The position numbers and the translations under genes are program-made. Below are positions 35,810 to 47,800 of a stretch of DNA of 64,000 nt, piece by piece. The stretch lies in NCBI GenBank assembly GCA_012931725.1, contig CM022944.1, positions 15,427,274 through 15,491,273 on the forward strand, read 5' to 3'. Positions within the stretch are counted from its first letter, which is position 1; every line of letters starts with the position of its first letter. Source of the stretch: Litsea cubeba (lineage: Eukaryota; Streptophyta; Magnoliopsida; Laurales; Lauraceae). The notes below the pieces were generated by a model. It was not told where the DNA came from, made no database searches, and worked only from the letters and a program-made list of their open reading frames with translations.

Positions 35810-36312
35810 ACGATGCTTGGAATGGAGGGTTTTCGAAGGGGTTGTTGAATGGCTTGAAACTGGTTTAGATGAAGGTGTTGAAACCCCTTTTCAAACCCTA
35901 AAACCCAAAATGAAAATCACCATTAATCAATATCAAAACAAAAATCGCCATTAACCAAGCCCAAACCTTTTAATGGAATCCAACAACCACTTTGGCTAAT
36001 TCCATGTAGAAGTCTTCTGAGAAGGAAAAATCTCCATAACACAAGTTGCAAACGATGAAAAGGGTTTGACGAAGAAATGCAGACACGGGGCAATGTATAA
36101 AGGGTTTACGCATATTTGTCAATATCGACAACATTGCTAAACGACAAAAAAATAAAAATAAAGAAACCCACCAAAAGGACCCCTTCCGTCTCTAAACTCT
36201 TAACGGGTCTTCTCCTTACTCATGGGCCACTATGGGGATTTATCGGCCAGTAGTTTTTCCTAAATTATATTATTAGAATATTTTCATATTAAATACTTTA
36301 ATTTATATGTAA

Positions 36313-36770
36313 TTTACCACGTCTGGATACAAAAGTAGCGTGGTAAAGTAAAGTTTAACTTCCATACTTTTTTACCATAAGTTACTTTTCTTTTATCACA
36401 TAAAATCATGGTAAAGTGTAGTTAAGTAAAGTCAATATAAACTAAATAAATATTTTACAACCCTCTCACATACTTTACTTCACCTATACTTCATCTCACC
36501 TTACTTTACCTCACCTTTAACCGTGATGACATCAATTTTTATTTCACTTTACCACATGTGTAAACAAGTTACTTTTTATTTACCATGTAAAATTATCATA
36601 AAATGTGATAAAGTAAAGTCAAACCAAAAGAAATGTCTTTACCGTTCCCTCCCAGTTTAGTTAACCATATACTTTATCCCACATTTACTTTACACCACCT
36701 TTACTGTGTTTTGGCATTTACTTTTACTTTACTTTACCATGTATTATGTAAACAAATACATCATGATAAA
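36313..36770. mobile_element. Candidate MITE rich in TTTACTTTACC motifs
   Basis: TTACCACGTCTGGATACAAA...GTGGTAAAGTAAAG at the left and a roughly inverse TACTTTACCATG...CATGATAAA at the right. The interior repeats ACTTTACC in both orientations. No target duplication was fixed. Confidence 0.4.
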
Positions 36771-37025
36771 TTTGGTGAATTAAAGTCTTTACTTTACTCT
36801 ATTACTTTGTAATCATTATTTTAAAAGATCTTTATATTGTAGAAATTTTTTTACAGGGGAAAACTGTAGGAAAAACTATTGAGCTTTTTGAAAGAAAGTG
36901 ATATATTCTTCAAATTTTTCTTGGATTACCAAAACGTATAAGATTTTCTTCTTTAGAAAATGAAAGATTATATTCTATAAAATATTACTTTCTTGTGTTT
37001 TCTTGTGCAACTAAATAGGCCCTAA

Positions 37026-37801
37026 GAAAGATTAGAACTAGAAGTAAAATGTATCGATATACATATATAATATCTAAAAATATAGAGGATTTTACGGAAA
37101 AAATTCAGAAATTTGGACATTCCTCGGAAAGGGTCACCAAATATTGTGTATTACTAACGAGGTCCGTTAGGCCTATTTTTCAACTTTTATAGGCGATGCT
37201 AGCGTCGCTCGTGTCTGACGAGGGAGATGCTAGCGTCGCTCGTCAGAGTATCTCCTAATGTTTTCTTCTTCCTCTCCTCCTATTTCTCCATGAGTTGGCC
37301 AGCCTAAAAGTTATAAAAGAAAATTTATGAAACACCATCACACCACTTTCCATCTTTTTTTTTTTTTTTTTGTGCATCATTAGTAGCTTGCAAAAGACAT
37401 ACAGAGGATTTTAGGCCCCCTTCGCCTTAATCTTAGTTAAAGTTCATGCTGGGATGAATCTTCAAAAGAAAGCCATTAGTTTTTATTCACTTTGAAACCC
37501 ATTCGGATTTTTTTTTACAAAAAGCCATATTATTTTCAATCTTCTCTTGGTTCCTTCTTGAATGTTCAGATTATTTGCTTGTAATCAAATGCAGCCCAGT
37601 CCAAGCATATCCAGTTCCATATCCACACTTCCAATCAGAAATTGCATACGTACAAGCAGTAGTAGAAATTGCATACTTTGCATTATGTTTTATTTTGTTG
37701 TTATTTTGTATCATTAGAAACTTGTGAGACATAAGGAGGAATTTAGGCCCCTTCACCTTAATCTCAATGAAGTTCATGCAACTGGGGCATTGGGGGGCAA
37801 A
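37026..37801. other. Host DNA before element C; short repeats, no gene
   Basis: GATGCTAGCGTCGCTCGT occurs twice (about 37194 and 37228), with TCTGACGAGG between the copies. A stretch of about 60-85 bp ending AAGTTCATGC is present twice (37380-37450 and 37705-37782). A purine-rich GGGGCATTGGGGGGCAA ends at 37800, immediately before the element C LTR. Confidence 0.5.
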
Positions 37802-38385
37802 TGATAAGTCAGACCCGAGATCCGGATTGTGATGGTGAGTCGGATCTGGTAATCCGATCCAAGCCCGAGTGACCCAGTCCAGGATGATAGGTCAGTCCGT
37901 CAGTTCCGTTGAGATCCGATTCCATCCGCAGAGTCCAGGTCAATTAGCCCACGAAGAGACCGGGTCAGGGCAGCCACGTTGCTTTGGAAAAGGTTCCGCT
38001 ACTACCAGGTCCTCGGAGAGATATCTCACCTGCCTCGTCCAGCGCGAAGGCAGTTCCTCACCTGCCTCGTCCGGCGCGAGGGCTGTTCGAGGGTTCCAAG
38101 GGCAAACGTTGCAGCCCGTCCTAGGGTAGACACTATAAATCAAGAGCCCTACCAGCACATGGGGGCATCTAAGATTTTCCCATTCACTTCGACTCTTGTA
38201 TTCTTCTAGTTTGTAACCCGAAATCATTGAGGAAGTAAAACACCACAGGCAATCTCTGCCTTTCATCAGTGGATGTAGGTCAATTTGACCGAACCACTAT
38301 AATCCCTTCTCTCTTATTTAATTATCACATTTACTGCATTTATTACTTGACCGGTGGTGTCCAAAACCCAATTTTGGCATCATCA
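37802..38385 (+). repeat. 5' LTR of element C (family 3), 584 bp
   Basis: Begins TGATAAGTCAGACCCGAG and ends GGCATCATCA, giving inverse TGAT..ATCA termini, three bases before a PBS. TATA box candidate TATAAAT at 38134-38140. The 3' LTR is not in the window. Confidence 0.8.
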
Positions 38386-38388
38386 GTT

Positions 38389-38404
38389 TGGCGCCGTCTG
38401 TGGG
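38389..38404 (+). other. Primer-binding site, element C
   Basis: TGGCGCCGTCTGTGGG, identical to the family-2 site at 19269-19284, three bases past the LTR end. Confidence 0.82.
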
Positions 38405-38759
38405 AAACGAACAAAAGTTCTCATCCTATTTTAAAAATCATGGTGATCAGCACAAGATCCGTAAGACGAGAGGACAATCCCGTCCAAGCTGCAGGTCCGG
38501 GTCCTTCTTGGCGCCCAGACTCCCCTACCCAGGGAAACAATGGTCCTCCACCGGGTAACCCTTCTCCGAATACTCTTGCCCCTGCGCCGACTCCTCAGCA
38601 GATGTTGGAGACCATGCAGCAGCTGTTAGCCCAAAACCAACAAATCTTGCAACTCGTGCTTGCGGGACAAGGAGGAGTTCAGTTTGGAGGAGCACTCCAG
38701 GGTGGAGCAGCAAGAGGTGCCAATCCCGAGGCAGGCACCGCGGCAACCAGCCCTTCACC

Positions 38760-38990
38760 CGGGCGCCCATCCCCCTGGCGCCCAGGGTAGGGGAGCACCT
38801 TACCCGGGCTCCCAGGATGGAGCACCTCACCCGGGCACCCATCTCCCAGGCACCCAGGATGGAGAACCTCACCCGGGCGCCCATCTCCCAGGCGCCCAGG
38901 ATGGAGAACCTCACCCGGGCGCCCATCTCCCGGGCGCCCAGGATGGAGCAGCACCCCAAAGAAGAGCACCTCACTTGGGCGCCCCTCATC
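38760..38990. repeat. Minisatellite in gag, unit 42 bp
   Basis: About five units of CACCCGGGCGCCCATCTCCC plus AGGCGCCCAGGATGGAG, encoding HPGAHLPGAQDGEP in one frame. The outer units are degenerate. Confidence 0.88.
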
Positions 38991-41241
38991 ATGGCGCCCA
39001 AGGTCGAGGAGCACATCATGACCCCATGGCCGAGGAGCACATCTGAGCCTCCATGGCCACGAAGTTCTTCCACCCCCTGGTGGAGCCCATGGAGGGTTAC
39101 CACCTCAACCCTTCCATCAGGACGAGCAGGACTCTCACTTCCACGAAGGGGGAAGTGAGAATCACTGCTTGGAAGATGAAAGTTATTTCCCCGGCCATCA
39201 AGAGAGCTTCACAATCACTGGGAGGAAAAAATCAAATAGATGCAGAATCAACTGGGCGATGTCTTCAATGCAATGAAGGCCCAGGCACCGGAGACTGTGG
39301 ATTATCTAGTCGGGCGAACGGATACACCGTTCAAACCCGATGTAGTACATTACCCACTTCCAAGGAAGTTCAAAATGCCATCCATGGAAACCTTCGACGG
39401 AAGGAAGGATCCATTGGATCACTTGGAGACATATAAAACCAGGATGCAGCTGCATAATATCCCCGACGAAATTATGTGCAGGGCGTTCCCCACCACTTTG
39501 AAAGGCTCCGCTCGGCAATGGTTTGCCAATCTCCCCCCTGCATCCATCGCCACATTTGGAGAGTTGAGCAAATCCTTCGTCTCGCACTTCATTGGAGGAC
39601 GTAGGCACCAGAAGCCCGCGACACACCTGCTCATCATAAAGCAGGATAAAACTGAAAGTCTCAGGAGCTACCTCACTCGTTTTAACGAGGAGGTACTTCA
39701 GGTCGAGGAGCCCGATGACAAGGTGTCCATGACCGCATTCCTAGGAGGACTTCGTTCATCAAGTTTCCTCTTTTCAGTAATGAAGCGTCCTCCGAAGAGC
39801 TTCCCAGAGTTACTGGCGAAGGCCCAAAAGTACATGAACGCTGAAGATATTACCAGGGCCAGGCGAGGAGAGTCCTCCAAATCAGTGGACAAGGGAAAGG
39901 AGCGGGAAAGGGAGGAAAAGAAAGAAACTAGTAACAAGCGAAGCAGGACTGAGAGGGTACCCGCCAGAGACAGACTCGGTCCTACTCCGCAAAAAGATAG
40001 GCGAGTGTTTACTCCCCTCAATGCCACCGTTGAACACATCCTGTTCCAAGTACGGGATGACCCTGCAATAAAATGGCCGGGGAAGATGAAGTCCCCTCCA
40101 AACCGCAGGAACCCGAACAAGTACTGTCGATTCCATCGCGACCATGGCCACGACACGGATGACTGTTATGACCTCAAGAGCCAGATCGAGGATCTTATTC
40201 AGCGTGGTCACCTGCGCCGATATGTTGCTGGCAGGGGGCAAGCACTACCTCTACCACCACCTCAACATCCAGAGGACCAGCAGCCGATCGGTGAGATCAG
40301 GACGATCGCGGGAGGACTAGCGGAGTGTGTGGAGTCACACTCTGCCATGAAAGCTCATGTTAGAAAGGCCAGACATCCAGATGATGAAACACGCCCGTCC
40401 AAGGCGTCCAGGCAAGGAGCTACCGACGAAATCATATCCTTCTCGAATAAGGATTTGGAAGGGATCCAGCACCCCCATGATGACCCTCTAGTGCTAACCA
40501 TGGCGGTCGCCAATTTCCGGGTGCGTAGGATCTTGGTGGATAGCGGCAGCTCCGCAGATATCCTTTTCTCAGGAGCTTATGACGAACTGAAGCTAGGCCG
40601 AGAGAGGTTGCAGCCTGTCAAAGGCCCTCTTATCGGATTTTCAGGGGAGAAAGTATATCCCCTAGGGGCAATTACTCTACCGGTCACAGCGGGTGCAGCA
40701 CCCCGAAGCTCCACTATAATGGTCAACTTCCTGGTAATAGACTGCCCCTCAGCCTATAACATCATTTTAGGGTGACCAGCTCTTAATGCCTTAAGAGCCG
40801 CTCTCTCCACCTACCATCTCATCCTCCGATTCCCAACCCTAAATGGAATCGGGGAAGTAAGAGGGGACCAGGTAGCAGCGAGGGGATGCTACGTCTCCTC
40901 AATGAGGGCCAAGAAAACGCAGGAGGCGTTGCAAGTTGAAATCTTGGACCCGAGGGACGACACCACTATAGAAAAAGGAGAACCAGTTGAAGCACTTACA
41001 CCTGTCGTCTTAAATAAGGACCTTCCTGACAGAAGAGTGTACATTGGCTCTTCTCTTCCTGAAGATTTGGTCCGGAAGCTGACAAATTTTCTGCGGAATA
41101 ACATGGATATCTTCGCATGGTCACATGCGGATCTCGAAGGGATTAATTCCGATGTCGCCACTCACCGCCTCAATGTCGACCCTCGCCACAAACCTGTTCG
41201 ACAAAAGCTAAGGGGCGCCTCCACTGCAAGGGCCCAAGCAA

Positions 41242-41246
41242 TGGAC
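41242..41246. other. Target duplication TGGAC left of copy B
   Basis: TGGAC precedes the LTR here. The same five bases flank both sides of the solo LTR (60498-60502, 62852-62856), identifying the same insertion event or site. Confidence 0.85.
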
Positions 41247-43615
41247 TGATGGACAGCGCTCCTGCTTGGTTCTACCGAGGTCGGCGGACGTGGGAGTCCG
41301 TCGGGTCCGACCCTTTCGTAACCGGGGGGCAAGGGCGTGGATCAACATTTCTTTTTTTTGTGGGTGTGCCAGATTTTCTATTTTACTTGGAATTGCAAGT
41401 GGTGATCCGGGGATCAACCTTCGCAAGTAAAAAAAGGAAATCAACTTCTTTCAAGTTTTCCATTGCACATATATTTAAGAAAAGAGACATTTTCTTGATT
41501 TGCCATGAAAGGCGATTTTTTTGGCATTTATAGCCGATTTTGGCGTTTATAGCCGATTTTTGGCGTTTATAACCGATTTTGGCGTTTATAGCCGATTTTG
41601 GCGTTTATAGCCGATTTACAATCCTTATCAACAATGAAAGACAAGAATTGTGATTTTTGTCTCTTTTGAAAAAATACAAACTACAATGAAAAGCAAGAAA
41701 AGGAGGATCTAACTTCTCAGGAGATTGTGGAGGACTCGTTTAGATTGACGGTCGCAAGCCATATGTGGGCTTCGCCATCATCCATGCAGATGAGAACAGA
41801 TGATGCTATTGATTCGCTTGGCTTGGCTATAACCTCAGGTTTTTAGAGGACAAAGACCAAAGGAAAGTCCTATGTCCAATAAAAAGCCGAGTAGACGGGC
41901 TGAAAAGCCATATCTAAGCCATTGGAGGCAGGAGGAGAAGGCAAGGACCTTGGGGGGGGGGGTACCCCCCAAGGGACTTTTGTCACCTTGTTGCGGTGGC
42001 CGGTGTAGAACTTCCGCAGAGTTTTCTCTCTTTTTCTTTTCTCTGGATTTCTGACTTGCTGTCTGTTGATGTTCGTTTTTCTTTGATGTTTCTGATCTCC
42101 TTTTCTTCTTGGAGAGCCCTCCTATTTATAGGCTTTTAGGTAGCCTTTTAGGTGGGTTTATGGGCTTTTATTGTCATTAAGCCGCATAATGGGAGGAGTT
42201 ACAAAATTGAATTGTTTATTTTGTAACTCCTTTTTCTTGGCTTCTGATTGGCCGGAGGAGATTGAGGGCATTTAATCGCCTTTAATCGCCATGATGGGAG
42301 GAGTTTCATGGGTTAAATGCCATGAATCTCTTGACTTGTAACTCCCGGATGCTTGCTTCTGATTGGGCCGTCCAAAGAAATGGATTAATGACTGTAATAA
42401 AGCTAGTCAATTAATCGCATTAAGTGGTCGCCGAGCAGCTGAAGAGTCGCGGGCCGTGCCACGTCTTTTGGGATTCTTCTGTTGATGATCATTGATGGAT
42501 CTTCATGTAGATCAACATCAGATGACCATGTAATTTCAGGTGTTTGTTGCCAATAGCGGGTCGGTGCCATCTGTCCTGTCGATTTCTCGATCGGTCGGGT
42601 GGAAAGCACACTTTTTTGGTTGACCGGGTGGCGATCAATACTGTCTTCGATGCTCTTGATGATTTACCCCGTGTTTTGGACGGATGTCAGAGGACTTGGT
42701 GTCTCAAAAGCATGAATTTTGGAAAGTACCAGAGGCTGGGCTCCTCGAATCGCGAAAAAAACGGCGAAAACCGGGGTTTCCGGGGCTTTCCCGGCGACCC
42801 CGGGGTCCAAGGTCGCCGGTGACCCTGGCCCAGGGTCGCAGGGGCCTGCGACCTTGGGCCAGGGTCGCAGGGGTCTACGACCCTGGGGGGTTTTTCCCCC
42901 TTTCGTGTCCCGTTTTGCGTCCGTTTTTTGCTGTTTTTCGATTCTTTTTTCTTCTGTACTTTTCCTTGACATTTTGACCATTTATCGGCCTGATTTCTTT
43001 ATAGGAAACCTGATGAGAATCCTTGCATTTTATTTTGCCAAGTTTCCAATTTCCTGAGAAAGCCGAAGACTTTGTTGCGCAGAGCTGCCGATTTTCCGTC
43101 AGAAGCTGAAACTGGGTCAAACGATGTCGGAATGACCTGAAATTTGGTGTGAAGCCTCCTGAGCAATAAATAAGACCAACCATAGGCTTTTGTTTGAGTT
43201 TTGAAGCCGTTTGGGGTCCTATCACCTGTAGACTTGCATTTTGTCGCGATGAAGATGTCGCGGTTTGATGTGCGGTCAACCGATGTCCGATTGACTTGAA
43301 ATTTGACAGGGAACCTATTGGAGTCATTTTAAGATGATCCATAGGTTCTGTCTTGGAAACCATGGTCCCGGAAAGCTTTTGTCGCCGAGAGCTCCTTTTC
43401 GGCTGTCGAAGAAGCGAAGTTAGGCCAAATGATTTTGAAATGGCCCGAAACTTCTTGTGTACTCCTCTTTTGGCTGTCTGGAAGAATCTTGCAGTTTTTG
43501 TTTGATTCTGACAAGATTTGATTTTTGGAAGCAGCATTGCCTATTTATGGCAGGTTGCGACTTCATGTAGCTCTTTGGATCTTGAAGAGGCAAAGTGACA
43601 TTTTTGGTGTCAACA
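41247..43615 (-). repeat. 3' LTR of copy B (2369 bp)
   Basis: TGATGGACAGCGC at 41247 and GGTGTCAACA at 43615 are the inverted LTR ends. TATTTATA at 42123-42130 is the minus-strand TATA box. It differs by about 1% from the solo LTR at 60503-62851. A 220-codon frame on the minus strand (42875-43537) has no recognised domain. Confidence 0.92.
41515..41625. repeat. LTR minisatellite, copy B
   Basis: Five to six units of TTTATAGCCGATTTTGGCG, the inverse of the 16627-16705 array; one unit more than in the solo LTR. Confidence 0.85.
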
Positions 43616-43630
43616 AATGCCCCCTCGAGG
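43616..43630 (-). other. Polypurine tract, copy B
   Basis: AATGCCCCCTCGAGG on the + strand, i.e. a purine-rich CTCGAGGGGGCATT on the element strand, next to the LTR. Confidence 0.75.
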
Positions 43631-44807
43631 TACAGCGGCGAGTTGCTTAACTTTTGTAGTCGATGTGCCTCGAAGAGATTTTTGAAGGAGAGCCTGTGAC
43701 TTGACCAAGAGTCTTTGAGCAATCTTTCTTTTTGGTATTTGTCGCCTTTTGAGCTTCCAGGGGAATTTTATGGTAGTGGAAGGGATCACGTACCATCTCG
43801 AGGCAAAGTTTTGAAGATGACATCAGGGATGTGGATTTGGGTTTTGACCTTGTGACCTAACAGGCTATATGTGGCAGGTTAGGGGGTCGGGTTGGATTTT
43901 GATCGTGTGACCCAACAAGCTGTATGTGGAATGTTGGGGGATCAATTTTGGTTTTGATCTTGTGACCTAACAGGCTGTATGTGGCAAGTTAGGGGATCAG
44001 GTTTTGGTTTTTGGTTTTGGTCTTGTGACCTAACAGGCTGTATGTGGCAAGTTAGGGGACCAGGATTTGGTTCGATTTTTGTGGAATGTCAATTTCAAGA
44101 TTTTGGCTCAATTTGGTAGATGAGGCTAGATGGTTTGATTTTTGGAAGCTCATGGGGCTTGGACTTTTCTTTTGTATGGTCCAATCAACTCAAAAGAGGC
44201 ATGGAACCATTTTTGTATGCTCTTGGTAAGAGGGATTTCTCTTTGACTAAAAGCCCAAAAAATTTTCTTTTTTTTTTTTTTCGTGTGCCTAGGTGGTCAA
44301 ACCTGGCTCATATGGGCTAACCCATGGGACCTTAAGCTTTTGAAATGGCTTAGATCTCATATGGTGTCATTTTTGTAAAGAATATCCAAAAATATCTCAT
44401 TTGGATAGAGAATATCTAAGAATATCTTTACTTGGAGAGAATCTCTCATGATCCCTTTATTTTGGGATAGGATATCTCAAGATATCTTTCTTTTGAGAAA
44501 GAATCCGTCATAGATTATATCTTTTAGGAGAAAATCTCTCATTGATTTCTTTTTGGGAGAGAATCCCTCAAGATATCTTTCTTTTGGGAAAGAATCTTTC
44601 TAATTTCTTTCTTTTGGTAAGGTTACTAATTAGTAACACTTACCTCTTTCTTCTTTCCTTCTTTGGTTTGCTCTCCTCTATAAAAGCAAGGAGAAGGTTG
44701 GATCTCTTGCTCTTATTACTTTCTTTTGCAATAATCTCAAGAGGGCTTCAAGACCAAAAGCTTTTCTTCTTCAAGATCTTCAAGAGTTTTCTTCTTCTTC
44801 TCCATCA
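43631..44807 (+). promoter_or_regulatory. Upstream region of the antisense PMD-like gene, copy B
   Basis: No gene. Contains a four-copy tandem array (43848-44075, TGTGACCTAACAGGCTGTAT core), AAGATATCTTTCTTTTGGGA direct repeats (44375-44620), and a TATA box TATAAAA at 44679-44685, about 123 bp before the proposed ATG at 44808. This is a compact promoter arrangement independent of the LTR and pointing away from it. Confidence 0.6.
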
Positions 44808-47800
44808 ATGGCTTCAAGTAAGTTCTCCCTTTTTTTCAAGAAAACTCCATTGTAGGAAAAATAAAGTTCTTTCTTTTCTTTTGTTTCTTTCTTTTCTTTT
44901 CTTCTTTTTTTTTTCTTTTCTTTTCCACGTGTTTTCTTTTCTTCTTTCTTTTCTTTTTTTTTTCATGTTGTTTTTTTTTTTTTTTTTTTGGTGGGCCGTA
45001 CGGACAGATCCGTACGGATCTGGCCGTACGGCCACGTGGCCTGTGGGCCACGGCCTGTGGGCCAGTCTGCTTCTTCTTTTTTTTTTTCTTCTTTTTTTTT
45101 TCTCCCCCTTTTTTTTTTTTGAGAAAGTTTCTTTTTTTTTTTTTGCTCATCATGATAATGCATTTTTTTTTCGCAAACCAAGATGTTCATGCATGCCTTT
45201 AATTTGTAAATTAAATTTGTAGCATGATGTGATAGCATACCTGAAAGTTTTTGCAAATTTGGGAACTTGGAGCTCGCAGTGATGTTGAGCCCTTCCTGAT
45301 TTTGCGGAGACTTTTAGGTTTCGAAAGTTTGGAGTTTCGGAGCTCGCAGCGATGTTGAGCCCATCTTCAAGCTTTCTATTTCTTTCGGGATAGTTCCTTT
45401 TCTTCGGAATTGCCCCGTCATCATGTCAAAATTTCGCCAGATTTTTTTTTAGCGAGATTCTGTCATTTTGATGTTTGATCTTTTTCTTTTCCATCCTTTT
45501 CAGGTGGTTCCTCCAGAGCGAACAAGGGTAAAGAGCCTGCTACAAGCGTACCTCGTCGATCTTCTAGATCTTCTAATCCGGCCGTTCAACAGGCTTTTGA
45601 GAAGGTCCAGTATGTTGAGAGAAATCTGGAAGAGTGCGACTCCCTCAACAGAGATGAGATGAGGCAGCGACTGATCACTCTCAAGGGAGAGGAATTCTAT
45701 AAGATCGTGGTAAGCAGTCGTCCATGGGTGATGGAAGATCAGAGCGTTTTGCCCAAGCCTACCTTTTTCTTTGGTGATGCAGTGCCTGATGACATTACAT
45801 ACCAGAGGAGATGTTTTCAGTTTTCCTTCACAGCAGATGGTGAGAAGAAGACTGTTACTACCCGGTCGATGTTTGATCGCACCGTCTCGATTCTGAGCCT
45901 TGCCCCCACGTGCCCTAAGAGGGAAGATCCTCCAAGCTGGGTGAGAAGGACAAATGTAATCAAGACCGGGGTTTTTGTTGGCGGTTCTCCTGGATATACG
46001 GAGAGGTCGCCTGTTGACATGGACCTGTTGATGCCATCCAGCGGCTACCAGGGCTCTGATTATCCGTCGGTCGATTTGAGACCGGTGGGCCTTGGTATTT
46101 TCAGTGGTGACGGCAGCAATTGGATCAAGCCTTTCCGACTTCGTGGCCGCTTCAATGCTGACTCCGAGTGGAAGTCGTGGACTGATCGCGTCCTGCTGAT
46201 TGGTGGCGCCGTTTTGAAGGAAGGCGGGATTTTTGATGCGGTCCGCGCCTTTAGGGAGACCGTGATCTTTTCCGACGAGGCCTTCATGGCTATGCTGGAG
46301 TCATTTCTCCCACAAACCAATACCTTCGTTGTGACGAATGGTGAGATTGGTTTTTCTTTGAAGGAGCTGAGCGCTATTACCGGATTGCCCATCCTCGGCA
46401 AGCTCTATGAGGAGTTTATGCCGATTGAAAGCGTCCTCGAGGGGCAGTCTGAGGAGTTCAGGCTTTTATACTTTCAGCTCGTCGCCTTCTATGATTTTTT
46501 GAAGGAGAAGGGGGGTTCGAAAGTTAGATCCAGCAGCTGGAAGAGTTTTAGCTCTTCATTCCCTAACTTTTTGATAGTAGGGAGTCTTCTGATAGCATGA
46601 CCCAGGAAGCCGGAGCTCAGGATCCAAAGAAGATCTTGGCCATGCAAGAAGAGTTGAGAGATTTCTGTGCAAGTACAAACGCCATATGTCCTGACATTGC
46701 ACTGAGGAGAGATCTCGCTGTGTACCTCACTTATTGGCTTGGTGAGGCTGTTTTTGCTGGAGGAGATGGAACGCATATCAGGCCGCATTGTATTTTTCCG
46801 GCTTGTCAGATGGCGTTTGGAGAGCAGCTTGCTTTGGTGCCAGCTCTTTACTCCTACCTGTGTACCGAACTGCAGGCTGCTGCTTTTCTGGTTCGGCTTG
46901 GGCTTCCCATGAATAGGGTATTTTCAGCCCATATCTTTTATTCATGGTATGTATACCACTGTCCTGGCTTCCATCGGCTGGGTGCTGCACAGGATGATGA
47001 TCCTCTGATGATTCGACTGGCTAAGGGCAAAGCCGTGTCCGAATCACTTTTGTTTGCCCGTATGAGGATCCGACGGTTCAGGGACGTCGAGATGGGGCAG
47101 TCTTCAGTGAAGCTTTCTCCGGAGTTGCGGAAGAAAGCTTTTGATTTTGGTGCCTCCCGAGACTCTACCAGGGCGGGGTCGAGAAGGCATTATTCCTTGA
47201 CAAATGCAGAGAGAGAGTGGCTTTTCAGCATACGTGTCGGCACGATGGTGTACCGTAGACATCTTTTCGTCGACATCCAGCCGTATGTACCCTCTCGCTT
47301 TGCTTTGCAGCTTGGCTTTTCTCAAGGCGTTGTTGGAGCGCCTTCAAGCATGGTGAAGCGCTTTGGAGGCTTACAGGACGGGAGAAATGCATGGGCTTTC
47401 TATAGTGCTGAAGACACTACAGCCATGATTTCTTATCCTGTGTTGTTGACTTCCCGTACTGCCGGCTTTGCGAAGTGGTTCGCGGAGAGCTTCTCGGCAT
47501 ATCGGGGACTTTCCAGGAAGGAGCTTGATGTGAAGCTGGCATCTGGAAAGGGCCTTGGAAAGTCGGATGGCATCCGGCGAGAGGAAGTTTGGGCCTTCCT
47601 TTCTGGAGAGAAGCACAAGATAGGCTTTCGCGGTGACCAGGGCGTCATCGGTTCTGAAGCTGTTCGAGAAATACCTGACGAGGCTTTGGAGCAGCTAGAA
47701 CAGGAGGAAGCCGAACTTGGCGCTTGGATGCAAGTGGCACAGAGGCAAGCTTCCGTGGAGTCTACTGGCAAGAGCAGACCATCCAGTGATGAGTCGAGTG

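Larger units (their letters stand above)
33766..36260. mobile_element. Non-autonomous MULE, 2495 bp, with 9-bp target duplication
   Basis: The left end GGGAAAACTACGGGAAAAAT and the right end (read inward) GGAAAAACTACTGGCCGATA begin inverted repeats of about 90 bp that include CATGAGTAAG and GGGG/CCCC blocks. TAAATTATA flanks both sides exactly (33757-33765, 36261-36269); a 9-bp duplication is the Mutator hallmark. No transposase is seen. The interior has a tandem array near the left end, two related low-complexity stretches at 34850-35130 and 35215-35515, and one small frame on the minus strand. Confidence 0.82.
33580..37022. mobile_element. Candidate Tourist-like MITE split by a MULE
   Basis: GGGCCCGTTTGAATG at the left and its approximate inverse CAACTAAATAGGCCC at the right, each bordered by TAA (33577-33579, 37023-37025). 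With the MULE removed it is about 0.94 kb and AT-rich. The ends match only moderately, so this is tentative. Confidence 0.4.
38440..41246 (+). pseudogene. gag: Element C gag-protease, copy 1, interrupted by copy B
   Basis: The ATG at 38440 (MVISTRSVRRED) fits a gag start 35 bp after the PBS. A Pro/Gln-rich N-terminus runs into a Pro/Gly repeat and a TAG at 38788; frames then change until 39240, where a clean frame gives the Gag domain (SARQWFANLPPASIATFGEL), a zinc-knuckle-like motif (YCRFHRDHGHDTDDCYDL) and a protease with VDSGSSADILF (about 40539-40780). TGA at 40773-40775 replaces the CGA seen in copy 2. The sequence reaches the start of reverse transcriptase and is cut by the copy B insertion after TGGAC (41242-41246). 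About 15 substitutions separate it from 58517-60502. Confidence 0.87.

Noticed and set aside
42875..43537. 220-codon minus-strand frame in the LTR, also at 62111-62773
   Set aside because: The two LTRs are duplicates of one another, so they are not independent evidence; the same region is broken in copy A and consists of repeated modules with no recognisable domain.
41247..43615. Second solo LTR
   Set aside because: It is followed by the purine tract and the full internal order of family 1, so it is the 3' LTR of copy B.
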